Shown here: positions 17,796 to 26,702 of the stretch, one piece after another
How positions within the stretch are numbered: position 1 is the stretch's first letter
How the letters are laid out: each line of letters begins with the position of its first letter
Assembly: GCF_002514735.1 (NCBI RefSeq)
Contig: NZ_NBWU01000004.1
Coordinates: forward strand, 434,001-498,000
Reading direction: 5' to 3'
Source: Sediminicola luteus
GTDB lineage: Bacteria; Bacteroidota; Bacteroidia; Flavobacteriales; Flavobacteriaceae
DNA: 64,000 bases
The notes under the pieces: model-generated
Seen by the model: the letters and a program-made list of their open reading frames with translations, nothing else
Database searches by the model: none
Told to the model about the DNA's origin: nothing
Program-made: the position numbers and the translations under genes

Positions 17796-18407
17796 TTAAA
17801 GATTAGCGTATCTTTTCGTCAGTTTTTCAAGCCATTTTTCACGTTTTTGTTGGCTGGTGAACTTCACATAGTTCAAACTGATCCATTTTCTGTTGGGCAC
17901 CCCTATTTTCCAAAACGTCCCGAACAAGACCGCTTTTTTAATCGCGTTACCGAACAAGGCCCTATAGGCCCATGCCGGGGTATTCATAGTGGTAATCATA
18001 TGTACCCCTTTCAATTGTTTTAAGCGGCCCAGCATGCGGTTCCCTTTGTCGTTATAATCATAAGCGATTCCCGGAAAAATCAATTTATCGATAAAGCCTT
18101 TGGTCAGTGCCGGCATTAATTCCCACCAAATCGGAAAGATAAAAATCAGGAAATCTGCAGCTTGCAAACGGATTTTATAAGCTTTTACCAGCGGATCCAA
18201 GGCCTCGTAGGAGGCCTGGCTATCTTTGGCCGCCGTTACAAAGGCCTTCAAGTCTTTGGCCCGCATCACGGGATCAAAGCCATCTTCGTCCAAATGGATC
18301 AAATCAATGCTATGTCCGGCCCGGGAAAGACCTTTTTGAACAGCTTCTAAGACTGCATTACAATAGCTTTTCTCATACGGATGGTTGAATACGATTAATA
18401 CCCTCAT
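17796..18407 (-). CDS. NAD(P)H-dependent quinone oxidoreductase (flavodoxin-like fold)
   Basis: The 203-residue protein belongs to the MdaB/KefF/NQO1-type flavodoxin-fold family: MRVLIVFNHPYEKSYCNAV with an FMN/FAD phosphate loop, FLIFIFPIWWELMPALTKGFIDKL, and GVHMITTMNTPAWAYR. It probably reduces quinones or nitro/azo compounds by two electrons. The frame is open to a TTG at 18413, but the ATG at 18407 fits the family. An imperfect inverted repeat surrounds its promoter box. The Crp-like regulator gene lies just upstream on the same strand and is its likely controller. Confidence 0.9.
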   Translation of the reverse strand: MRVLIVFNHPYEKSYCNAVLEAVQKGLSRAGHSIDLIHLDEDGFDPVMRAKDLKAFVTAAKDSQASYEALDPLVKAYKIRLQAADFLIFIFPIWWELMPALTKGFIDKLIFPGIAYDYNDKGNRMLGRLKQLKGVHMITTMNTPAWAYRALFGNAIKKAVLFGTFWKIGVPNRKWISLNYVKFTSQQKREKWLEKLTKRYANL

Positions 18408-18412
18408 AATCA

Positions 18413-18451
18413 AATGGTTTTACGGCAAAAATACTCCCGGTAAAAACCATT
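18413..18451. promoter_or_regulatory. Inverted repeat around the quinone reductase promoter
   Basis: Left arm AATGGTTTTACGG (18413-18425) pairs with right arm CCGGTAAAAACCATT (18437-18451) apart from two single-base bulges. Between them is a perfect minus-strand -7 box TATTTTTG (18426-18433). A repressor bound here would block the promoter. Confidence 0.5.
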
Positions 18452-18533
18452 GGCATTAACAAAAGATAACGCCTATTCGAAGAAAATAGGTATAGGAAAA
18501 ACGGGCTGGCATACCCGCCATTGCCATAAAAAA

Positions 18534-19067
18534 TCAATGTAGTTTAGCCCTTATACGGCTTAAGGATACCGGGGTGACGCCCAGATACGAGGCCACATAA
18601 TGATGGGGGACGTCTTCCATTAGGGATGGATACTGCTTAATTAGGCCCAAATAGCGCTCTTTTGGCGAATCTTTGATACGCGACAAAAACAAGTCCTGAT
18701 AATCATATAAACGTTGGCATAAGCCCCGTATAAGCATGTCCTTTACCCCTTCTTGGGAAGTGATACGGGCCAAAAAGATTTCTTTTGGTACCGCTTTCAA
18801 AACAACCGGGCCCACCGTTTCTATATTGAATTTACTAGGCCGGTCTTCCATGAGACTGGCAATCGATGCCATGGCACTACCAGCAAAAAAGAACTGAAAG
18901 GTAATATCGTTCCCGTCTTTATTGAACCACATTCTTGCGATACCCTGCTCTATAAAGAAAACTTTTTTACTGTAGTCGCCCTCGGCCAAAAGCAGTGTTT
19001 TTCGCCCCAGTTCCATGGTTTCTGCCTGGGGAAAAGCCTCCAAAAATATAGACGAAACTATCCCCAT
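18534..19067 (-). CDS. Crp/Fnr-family regulator (cyclic-nucleotide-binding fold)
   Basis: The 177-residue protein has an N-terminal cNMP-binding beta-barrel (LAEGDYSKKVFFIEQGIARMWFNKDG...FAGSAMASIASLMEDRPSKFNIETVGP) and a short C-terminal segment with a helix-turn-helix (VPHHYVASYLGVTPVSLSRIRAKLH). The cAMP-contacting Arg/Ser signature of true Crp is not evident, so the effector is unknown. It is encoded 13 bp after parC on the same strand and ahead of the quinone reductase, which it may control. Confidence 0.87.
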   Translation of the reverse strand: MGIVSSIFLEAFPQAETMELGRKTLLLAEGDYSKKVFFIEQGIARMWFNKDGNDITFQFFFAGSAMASIASLMEDRPSKFNIETVGPVVLKAVPKEIFLARITSQEGVKDMLIRGLCQRLYDYQDLFLSRIKDSPKERYLGLIKQYPSLMEDVPHHYVASYLGVTPVSLSRIRAKLH

Positions 19068-19080
19068 AAACTCAAATCAA

Positions 19081-21717
19081 TTAATCAAAAAGGGTGGCCT
19101 GTCCGTCGTCTTCCGTGGGTGGTTCGGGTTTATTATCGTCATTTCCCCCAACCTTTTGCTCATCGACTACTTCTATCTCTTCTACCGCTTCCGGTTGCGG
19201 TTCTTCATAAGGTAGAGAATCCTTGAAATCGATGTTTTTTACCTTATCGGCAGTCAATTGATTCCCTAAAGCTTTAATTCCTTTAATCGATATAAACTGC
19301 TCCATATCAATCTCTTGATTTGGCTTAGCCTCCTTACCCCTTGGTTTAACGAAGGAAATCTCGGCCACCGGTCTCCAATCGGTACTCACCAGCTCTAAAA
19401 AGGTCTTGGCATGGTCGGTAATAAAACTTTCTTCCCGTTGCGGGTTCTCAATCAGGAATCGTTTGATATAGTAACGCTCCTTGGCCCCTTCATAATAAAT
19501 AACCGAAATAGGTTTTTTGGGATTCCATTTTTCCAACACCAGCATATCGGCATCAAAATGCAGGGCCATATCGGGCACTTCGGTCTTTACCACACCTTTT
19601 TGGGTAATGATCAACAAACGATCTTCGCCCCGGAATTCGCCCAACAACTCGCCCCTACCATCTACATTTAAGCGGCGTACGACCTCATCGAACCAGATTT
19701 TACGGGGTTTTAGGGTAGATACGCCCTTTTCCTTCAGCTCTATGCGTTTTACGGCATATTTGGTCACTATATTCCCTTTGGCCCCTCGCCCCTTGATAAG
19801 CAAATCGGCGAAATCGAGATCCCATTTTAGTTTTTTGACACTACCCACCTGGCGTAGCATTACCGTAATAATCTCAGCTTCCCCATTCGGATTAGCGGTA
19901 AAGTACAACACCTTTGACTGGGCTTTGCCCGTGGTAAGATCATACATTTTATCGCGAGTTACCGAGGTAACGTTAAAACGCTTGATATAGGTAGCCCCAC
20001 CTTTTCCATCTTTGTACACCATATTGTAGATGGTGCGGGCGTCTTTCTTCTTAAAAACGGCCACATGTATGATGTTTTTACCGATAAAGGTCTTACTATC
20101 TACCTTGGTCACCATCATCTTACCGTCTTCTGTAAATACGATGATATCGTCTATATCGCTACAATCGGCTACATATTCGTCTTTTTTCAGGGAGGTACCC
20201 ACAAAACCTTCTGCCCGGTTTACGTACAGTTTGGTATTACGCATAACCACTTTGGTGGTATCGATATTATCGAAAATCCGTATTTCCGATTTGCGCTCCC
20301 TGCCCTTTCCGTACTTGGCTTTTAGGTTTTTGAAATAGTCTATGGCGAATTCTACCAAGTGGGCCAAATGATGCTTTACCTCTGCAATCCTTTCTTCGAG
20401 ACTTTCAAGATGTTGCTGTGCCTTATCTAAATCAAACTTTGAAATACGTTTTATCCGAATTTCGGTCAAACGAACGATATCTTCCTCGGTTACGGCGCGC
20501 TTTAAATGCCCAATATGTGGCTTTAATCCCTTGTCGATGGCCGAGATTACCCCTTCCCAGGTTTCCTCCTCTTCAATGTCGCGATAAATACGGTTTTCAA
20601 TAAAGATGCGCTCCAAGGAAGAAAAATGCCATTGCTCTTCCAGCTCCTTCAGTTGGATTTCCAATTCGGCCTTTAACAAGGCCAAAGTATTGTCTGTCGA
20701 ACGACGCAACATCTCACTGACCCCGATAAACTCAGGTTTATTGTCCTCGATAATACAACCTAGGGGCGAAATAGAGCTCTCACAAGACGTAAAAGCATAT
20801 AAGGCATCGATGGTTTTATCCGGACTGATACCATTGGGCAAATGCACGATAATCTCAACCGAAGCCGCCGTATTATCCTCGATTTTCTTGACTTTCAGCT
20901 TCCCTTTTTCGTTGGCTTTCAGTATCGACTCTATTAAAGAGCCGGTATCGGTATTATAGGGTATCTCCTTAATAACCAGCTTATTCTTATCCAACTGTTC
21001 TATCAAGGCCCGAACACGCACCTTACCGCCGCGCATACCATCGTTATAATTGCTTACATCGATAATACCCGAGGTTGGAAAGTCGGGATAGATCACGAAC
21101 TTCTGTCCTTTCAGACATTTGATGGAGGCATCGATCAGCTCGATAAAGTTATGCGGCATAATCTTGGTAGAAAGTCCGACCGCAATCCCCTCGGCCCCCT
21201 GGGCCAATAAAAGCGGGAATTTCACCGGAAGGTGTATCGGCTCCTTTTTACGCCCGTCATAGGAGAGTTGCCAATCGGTTACCTTGGGACTAAAAACAAC
21301 CTCAAGGGCGAATTTAGAGAGCCGGGCCTCTATATAACGTGAAGCCGCCGCCCTATCGCCTGTGAGAATATTACCCCAGTTTCCCTGGGTATCTATCAAA
21401 AGATCTTTTTGGCCGATCTGCACCATGGCATCGGCTATACTGGCATCGCCATGGGGGTGGTACTGCATGGTATGCCCCACTACGTTGGCCACCTTATTGT
21501 ACCGACCATCGTCCAGTTCTTTTAACGAATGCATGATCCGTCTTTGTACCGGCTTAAATCCGTCTTCTACCGATGGAACGGCCCGCTCCAAGATTACGTA
21601 AGAAGCGTAATCCAAGAACCAATCTTTGTACATTCCCGTTACTTTGACCAGACTATCTTGTGGCTGCTCTTCGGGATGTTGTTGGGCTTCGCCCAAACCT
21701 TCTTCATGTTCGTCCAT
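19081..21717 (-). CDS. parC: DNA topoisomerase IV subunit A (type IIA topoisomerase A subunit)
   Basis: The 878-residue protein contains the breakage-reunion domain (YKDWFLDYASYVILERAVPSVEDGFKPVQRR; the active-site Tyr in RAAASRYIEARLSK), a coiled-coil arm near residues 430-480, and a C-terminal beta-pinwheel with degenerate blades. The C-terminal 60 residues are acidic and low-complexity. Topo IV decatenates daughter chromosomes. It follows parE by 30 bp on the same strand. The divergent pinwheel and pairing with a ParE-type B subunit favour topo IV over gyrase. Confidence 0.93.
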   Translation of the reverse strand: MDEHEEGLGEAQQHPEEQPQDSLVKVTGMYKDWFLDYASYVILERAVPSVEDGFKPVQRRIMHSLKELDDGRYNKVANVVGHTMQYHPHGDASIADAMVQIGQKDLLIDTQGNWGNILTGDRAAASRYIEARLSKFALEVVFSPKVTDWQLSYDGRKKEPIHLPVKFPLLLAQGAEGIAVGLSTKIMPHNFIELIDASIKCLKGQKFVIYPDFPTSGIIDVSNYNDGMRGGKVRVRALIEQLDKNKLVIKEIPYNTDTGSLIESILKANEKGKLKVKKIEDNTAASVEIIVHLPNGISPDKTIDALYAFTSCESSISPLGCIIEDNKPEFIGVSEMLRRSTDNTLALLKAELEIQLKELEEQWHFSSLERIFIENRIYRDIEEEETWEGVISAIDKGLKPHIGHLKRAVTEEDIVRLTEIRIKRISKFDLDKAQQHLESLEERIAEVKHHLAHLVEFAIDYFKNLKAKYGKGRERKSEIRIFDNIDTTKVVMRNTKLYVNRAEGFVGTSLKKDEYVADCSDIDDIIVFTEDGKMMVTKVDSKTFIGKNIIHVAVFKKKDARTIYNMVYKDGKGGATYIKRFNVTSVTRDKMYDLTTGKAQSKVLYFTANPNGEAEIITVMLRQVGSVKKLKWDLDFADLLIKGRGAKGNIVTKYAVKRIELKEKGVSTLKPRKIWFDEVVRRLNVDGRGELLGEFRGEDRLLIITQKGVVKTEVPDMALHFDADMLVLEKWNPKKPISVIYYEGAKERYYIKRFLIENPQREESFITDHAKTFLELVSTDWRPVAEISFVKPRGKEAKPNQEIDMEQFISIKGIKALGNQLTADKVKNIDFKDSLPYEEPQPEAVEEIEVVDEQKVGGNDDNKPEPPTEDDGQATLFD

Positions 21718-21747
21718 AAAAAAGTATAGTGCTGGTATAGAACCGAT

Positions 21748-23598
21748 TTACTCCGCTAAATCAAGCTCTACTTTAAGGTTATTTATAATAAATTTTTGGC
21801 GTTCAGGCGTATTCTTACCCATATAGAACTGCAGCAATTGATCAATGGTCATGGCCTTGTCGAGCATTACCGGTTCTAGGCGGATATCTTCCCCTATAAA
21901 GAATTTGAACTCGTCGGGCGAAATCTCACCCAATCCCTTAAATCGGGTAATTTCGGGTTTGCCCGTAAGTTCTTCTATAGCCGCCTTCTTCTCTTCTTCG
22001 CTATAGCAATAGATGGTTTTCTTTTTGTTACGCACCCGAAACAAGGGCGTCTGTAAGATATATAGATGGTTTTCTTTGATCAATTCCGGGAAAAACTGCA
22101 GAAAAAAGGTAATCAACAACAAACGGATGTGCATACCATCGACATCGGCATCGGTGGCGATCACGATATTGTTATACCTCAAATCTTCCATAGACTCCTC
22201 AATGTTCAATGCTGCCTGCAACAGATTGAACTCCTCATTTTCGTACACGATCTTTTTGCTCATCCCATACGAGTTCAGGGGCTTTCCCCGTAAACTGAAC
22301 ACCGCTTGGGTATTTACGTCCCTACTCTTGGTAATGGAACCCGAGGCCGAATCTCCCTCGGTAATGAACAAGGTACTTTCCAACCTACGGTCTTTTTTCA
22401 TATCGCCAAGGTGCACTCGGCAATCGCGTAGTTTTTTGTTATGCAGACTGGCCTTTTTAGCCCTTTCACGCGCCAGCTTCCGTATACCCGACAATTCTTT
22501 CCGTTCGCGCTCGGCCTGAACGATCTTGCGTTGCAATGCCTCAGCCGTATCGGGGTTCTTATGTAAAAAGTTATCGAGTTTGGTCTTAACAAAATCGTTT
22601 ATAAAGGTACGTACGGTAGGCAGACCGCCACCCATTTCGGTAGATCCCAATTTGGTTTTGGTCTGGCTTTCGAAAACCGGCTCCATCACCTTAATGGCTA
22701 TGGCCGAGATAATGGATTTACGTACATCGGCCGCATCGTAATTTTTATTATAGAATTCACGTACGGTCTTTACCACCGCCTCCCGAAAGGCCGCCTGGTG
22801 CGTACCCCCCTGGGTCGTATGCTGTCCGTTTACGAACGAATGGTACTCCTCGCTATATTGGGTACGGCTATGGGTAATGGCCACCTCTATATCATCGCCA
22901 CGTAGGTGAATGATCGGATAGAGCATATCCTCAACCGGATTATTGTCTTCCAATAGGTCTTTTAGCCCATTTTCGGAAAGGAATTTCTCCCCATTGAACA
23001 CAATGGTAAGCCCTGGGTTCAGGTACACATAGTTTTTAAGCATGCGCACCACATATTCCGAACGGTACTTGTAATTCTTAAAAATACTTGGATCGGGCGT
23101 AAAGGTAACCTTGGTCCCCCTACGGCGCGAGGTCTCTACCGGCCCCTCTTCCTGCACCAGGTTCCCCTGTTCGAACTCGGCCGTCTTCATTTGCTTATCG
23201 CGATGCGACTCTACACGAAAGGCCGTAGACAAGGCATTTACCGCCTTGGTACCAACCCCGTTCAATCCGACCGATTTCTTAAAGGCCCGGGAATCGTACT
23301 TACCTCCGGTATTCATTTTAGAGACCACATCGACCACCTTGCCTAGCGGAATACCCCTACCGTAATCACGCACCGAAACGGCATTGTCCTTAATATTGAT
23401 CTCAATGGTCTTACCCGCCCCCATAACGAATTCATCGATACAGTTGTCGAGCACCTCTTTAAGCAAGATATAGATACCGTCATCGGCAGCCGAACCATCG
23501 CCCAGTTTACCGATATACATTCCGGGTCGCATTCTAATATGCTCCTTCCAGTCGAGTGAACGTATATTATCTTCGGTATATTGGGTTGTATCCGCCAT
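21748..23598 (-). CDS. parE: DNA topoisomerase IV subunit B
   Basis: The 616-residue ATPase subunit shows the GHKL site ([42 protein letters not shown]), the transducer, and the TOPRIM metal-binding residues TEGDSASGS and [12 protein letters not shown], ending in EARLDPV-like IRLEPVMLD. The length (about 620) fits ParE/short-type B subunits. It heads the parE-parC pair. The upstream 366 bp is non-coding and contains a perfect 10-bp hairpin and repeats. Confidence 0.94.
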   Translation of the reverse strand: MADTTQYTEDNIRSLDWKEHIRMRPGMYIGKLGDGSAADDGIYILLKEVLDNCIDEFVMGAGKTIEINIKDNAVSVRDYGRGIPLGKVVDVVSKMNTGGKYDSRAFKKSVGLNGVGTKAVNALSTAFRVESHRDKQMKTAEFEQGNLVQEEGPVETSRRRGTKVTFTPDPSIFKNYKYRSEYVVRMLKNYVYLNPGLTIVFNGEKFLSENGLKDLLEDNNPVEDMLYPIIHLRGDDIEVAITHSRTQYSEEYHSFVNGQHTTQGGTHQAAFREAVVKTVREFYNKNYDAADVRKSIISAIAIKVMEPVFESQTKTKLGSTEMGGGLPTVRTFINDFVKTKLDNFLHKNPDTAEALQRKIVQAERERKELSGIRKLARERAKKASLHNKKLRDCRVHLGDMKKDRRLESTLFITEGDSASGSITKSRDVNTQAVFSLRGKPLNSYGMSKKIVYENEEFNLLQAALNIEESMEDLRYNNIVIATDADVDGMHIRLLLITFFLQFFPELIKENHLYILQTPLFRVRNKKKTIYCYSEEEKKAAIEELTGKPEITRFKGLGEISPDEFKFFIGEDIRLEPVMLDKAMTIDQLLQFYMGKNTPERQKFIINNLKVELDLAE

Positions 23599-23964
23599 AA
23601 AAGCCCATTTTTTGGTATGCTGGCTAATATAGAAATCGTAGGGATAAAATAAAACCCTAAACCTTCCTTTTAATTAACAACCGTTTCATCCAAAAAGGGA
23701 TGAAACGAGACAAAAAGAAGAAAGAACACAGAAAATAGACAAAACCAACCCTACTTTCATCAAATTTCAAAACAAGAACCAACAGCAAGCAATTACCATA
23801 AAATTTAATTTGGCCTAAACCGGTATAATAAATCTTTAGCGCCCAAAAGCTAGTTACGGGAGCCCATAGCCATTAGAATATAGAATTTTTGATCACCCTT
23901 GTTTTATGCGTTCATTTTTTCGCAGTCTTTGCTCTTTACTCTTTTTTCTTTTTGTCTAAGAACT
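23599..23964. other. Non-coding stretch with hairpin and polypyrimidine repeats
   Basis: There is no ORF. It contains a perfect hairpin (CGTTTCATCC at 23682-23691 with GGATGAAACG at 23698-23707), a 33-nt purine copy of a dispersed repeat (23708-23740), and the start of a 46-nt pyrimidine copy in opposite orientation (23923-23968). The parE promoter must be here, but I see no perfect -7 box. Confidence 0.5.
23708..23740 (-). repeat. Polypyrimidine repeat family, copy 1
   Basis: On the minus strand this 33-nt segment ends TTCTTTTTGTCT and differs at about 5 positions from the matching part of the copy at 50044. It directly follows the hairpin at 23682-23707. Confidence 0.6.
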
Positions 23965-23968
23965 TCAA
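23923..23968 (+). repeat. Polypyrimidine repeat family, copy 2
   Basis: This 46-nt copy is identical to the copy at 50044-50089 at 37 of 46 positions with no gaps by manual alignment, including shared ends CAGTCTTT and CTTCAA. It runs into the last codons of the EamA gene on the other strand. Confidence 0.6.
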
Positions 23969-24864
23969 CCTTTATCCCGTTTACCCACCAGGCGTACCCC
24001 TAAGATTACGATACCCATGCCCAACCATTGCCACCCACCGATCCGCTCACCCAAGAAAACATAGGCCAACAAAATCGTGGACACTGGCCCAAGGCTCCCA
24101 AAAATGGAAAATCGGGATGCCCCCATCCGCTTAATGGCAGCTGCGATAAGAAAAGAGGGTATTACGGTAGCAAACAAAGCCATAAGTACTCCTATAAAAT
24201 AAACTTGCCACGGATACTCCCACAATCCGCCCTGGGCCTGAAAACCGTAATGTATAAACACACATACACTGGCCACGATCATGGAATAGGCCGTAAATCG
24301 GGCACTACCCAAACGGGGGATCAAACGGCCACTACCTACAATATAAATGGCATAGGTAAAAGCACTGCCGAACACCAAGGCCGTACCCAGCAATACATGG
24401 ACACCCCCCAACTCCAATTCCGGGAAAAAGACCACCAATACCCCGATATAGGTCACACCGATAGCCCACCAACCTTTTTTGGATAACCTCTCTTTAAAAA
24501 ACAACCAAGAGAGCAATACCACCAGGGTCGGGTACACAAAGAGCACCACCCGCTCCAATCCGGCCTTAATGTATTTTAGCCCCATAAAATCGAGCAGACT
24601 GGCCAAATAATAGCCCACAAATCCCAAAAAGAGGAGTTGCAAGATCTCTTTGAGGCCGAGTTCGGTCAATTTTGAACGGTTTTCACCCCAAAAGACTACA
24701 CCTACATAAAAAGGTAAGGCAAACAACATACGGAACAGCAGCAGGTCTACCGTGCCAACCCCGAACCTATAGGCCCATTTTACCATAACGGCCTTGGAGG
24801 AAAACAGTACCACCCCCAAAACGGCCAATAGCGCACCCGATATACGTAAATTGTTCTGTTCCAT
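23965..24864 (-). CDS. EamA/DMT-family transporter
   Basis: The 299-residue protein has ten predicted membrane helices in two EamA repeats (about residues 10-140 and 155-290; GALLAVLGVVLFSSKAVMVKWAYRFG at the start, VFLGERIGGWQWLGMGIVILGV at the end). DMT transporters export or exchange small metabolites; the substrate cannot be read from sequence. It ends in a polypyrimidine repeat. The sulfatase gene lies 64 bp upstream on the same strand. Confidence 0.9.
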   Translation of the reverse strand: MEQNNLRISGALLAVLGVVLFSSKAVMVKWAYRFGVGTVDLLLFRMLFALPFYVGVVFWGENRSKLTELGLKEILQLLFLGFVGYYLASLLDFMGLKYIKAGLERVVLFVYPTLVVLLSWLFFKERLSKKGWWAIGVTYIGVLVVFFPELELGGVHVLLGTALVFGSAFTYAIYIVGSGRLIPRLGSARFTAYSMIVASVCVFIHYGFQAQGGLWEYPWQVYFIGVLMALFATVIPSFLIAAAIKRMGASRFSIFGSLGPVSTILLAYVFLGERIGGWQWLGMGIVILGVRLVGKRDKG

Positions 24865-24928
24865 ACCGTAAACCTAAGCGAATCGATTTCGGCCAAGGGA
24901 ACACCTAAAAATGGATTACGACACCCAA

Positions 24929-26470
24929 CTACGGCCTTATAGGGTGCACCACCGCGGTTTCGGTACGCTGGTGTATGGTATCGAAGGCCTGCAGCATTTT
25001 AAACAACTGCTGGCGTTGCGCTTGGGCCAGATTCGTGGTCTCACTGGGGTCGGCCTCCAAATCGAAAAGCTGATAGGGCCCTTCGAAGGCCTTGCCCTTA
25101 GGCGGTAAGCGCCCTCCTGAACCCTGGGCCAACACCAGTTTCCATCGGCCATCACGTATAGCGAAGACCCCATTGGCAGAATGGTTGATCACCGGCTCAC
25201 GCGAATACCCTTTTTCGCCTTTTAGAAGTGGCAAAAAACTAAAACTATCCTCCCCGGCTTGGGTACGATCATAATCGGCCCCAATCAGTTCGGCCGCCGT
25301 CGCAAAGAAATCGGTATGGGTAATGGTATAATGGCTTTTCCCCGCTGTAAATCCGGCCGGCCAACGCACTAAAAAGGGCACTCTATGGCCGCCTTCGTAT
25401 ACATCGGCCTTGGTGCCCCTAAACCTATAATTCGCTTGATGGTTTTCAGTCTTAAACGCCTGTTTGGTCACATCTTCGGTATGCCCGGCACTACCTTCCG
25501 GAAACTTCGGATTCTCCCCAATACGGTGCATGAACGAACCATTATCACTGGTCAACACCACCAGCGTGTTTTCTTCTAACCCCTGTTCCTTAAGCGTTTT
25601 TAGCACTTGACCTACTGTCCAGTCGACCTGGGTCACAAAATCGCCATAATCGCCCAAATCGGTATTTCCCCGAAAGCGTTTATGCGGTAAAACCGGCTTA
25701 TGTGGTGCGGTTAATGGTAGATACAAAAAGAAAGGCGAATCCTTTTTGGAAACGATATATTCTTGGGCTATTCGGGTAATCTCGTCCAGACTCTCCTGCA
25801 TATCGAAATTCGGACCTTTCTCACCCATTCGGGCATAGGCCGGGAAATTCCCTTTCGGCATGGAATCGATGAGTTTTTCTGTAAAGCGGTCGTTTTCTAT
25901 ATAGCCATAGGGCGGAAAATCGAGGGAAGCAGTAATACCGTAAAAATAGTCGAAACCGTTCTCTAAGGGCCCGTTTTGAACCACACCGGAAGCATCGATT
26001 TTATAAATGCTGTTTTTAGTTTCGGCTTTCAACGGAAGATCCATACCCAAATGCCATTTTCCGATACAGGCCGTGGCATACCCTTTACTTTTAAACAGAT
26101 CGGCCACCGTAGTACGCTCGGGGTCGATCAGGTGTTTGGAATAACCATTGAGCACCCCTCTTTTCATTCGGGTACGCCAGGCATAGCGGCCGGTAACCAC
26201 CCCATAACGGGTCGGGGTACAAACCGCCGAATTTGAATGGGCGTCAGTAAAGACCATTCCCGCTTCAGCCAAACGATTGATCTCGGGTGTTGGTATCTTC
26301 GATTCCGGGTTTAAGGCCTGCACATCGCCATAACCGAGATCATCAGCCAAGATAAATACCACATTGGGAGTTGCTTCCTTTTTAGGAGTAGATTTCGATT
26401 TCTCCTGACAGGATAAAAACAATAAACCACAGGCTAAAAACGAAAAAAAGGGGCGATAAAACTGTTTCAT
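24929..26470 (-). CDS. Sulfatase (arylsulfatase family S1), lipoprotein
   Basis: The 513-residue protein has a lipoprotein signal (lipobox LFLSC, Cys21), the metal-binding start VVFILADDLGYGDV (Asp43/Asp44) and the formylglycine motif CTPTR at Cys84, followed by GRYAWRTR. Metal ligands recur in VVLTSDNGS, with a substrate His in GKWHLG. The Cys-type motif needs a formylglycine-generating enzyme, not seen in this window. It likely removes sulfate from a marine glycan or other sulfated ester at the cell surface. There is no SusCD pair next to it, so it is not in a classic polysaccharide locus. Confidence 0.93.
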   Translation of the reverse strand: MKQFYRPFFSFLACGLLFLSCQEKSKSTPKKEATPNVVFILADDLGYGDVQALNPESKIPTPEINRLAEAGMVFTDAHSNSAVCTPTRYGVVTGRYAWRTRMKRGVLNGYSKHLIDPERTTVADLFKSKGYATACIGKWHLGMDLPLKAETKNSIYKIDASGVVQNGPLENGFDYFYGITASLDFPPYGYIENDRFTEKLIDSMPKGNFPAYARMGEKGPNFDMQESLDEITRIAQEYIVSKKDSPFFLYLPLTAPHKPVLPHKRFRGNTDLGDYGDFVTQVDWTVGQVLKTLKEQGLEENTLVVLTSDNGSFMHRIGENPKFPEGSAGHTEDVTKQAFKTENHQANYRFRGTKADVYEGGHRVPFLVRWPAGFTAGKSHYTITHTDFFATAAELIGADYDRTQAGEDSFSFLPLLKGEKGYSREPVINHSANGVFAIRDGRWKLVLAQGSGGRLPPKGKAFEGPYQLFDLEADPSETTNLAQAQRQQLFKMLQAFDTIHQRTETAVVHPIRP

Positions 26471-26621
26471 AGCCCTATGTTAGACCAATTTAGCAAGTAA
26501 ACTGTGTAAAATATACAAACGTTAGCCCCCAGCCGACGGAAAGCGGAAATATGGCTGACCAGTATCTGATACCTTATTTCTAATTATGTAAACGTATGTC
26601 ATGAAGCTTCCTGCAAACACT

Positions 26622-26698
26622 TAGTATTTAGTACCTAGTATATAGTATTTAGTACTAAGTAGGTAACACTCAGTTGCCAGCATCTAGCGTCTAGAAAA
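26622..26698. repeat. Degenerate heptanucleotide tandem array (consensus TAGTATT)
   Basis: Eleven consecutive 7-bp units can be read in register. The first five are TAGTATT, TAGTACC, TAGTATA, TAGTATT and TAGTACT; later units drift (AAGTAGG, TAACACT, CAGTTGC, CAGCATC, TAGCGTC, TAGAAAA) but keep A at position 2 throughout and mostly G at position 3. It lies between the sulfatase gene and the 3' end of ychF. Confidence 0.7.
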
Positions 26699-26702
26699 CA
26701 AA

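Noticed and set aside
24929-26470. Polysaccharide utilisation locus around the sulfatase
   Set aside because: There are no susC/susD genes, and the glycosidase operon at 28133 is on the opposite strand with ychF in between.
26622-26698. CRISPR array
   Set aside because: The period is 7 bp with no spacers of CRISPR size, and no cas genes are present.
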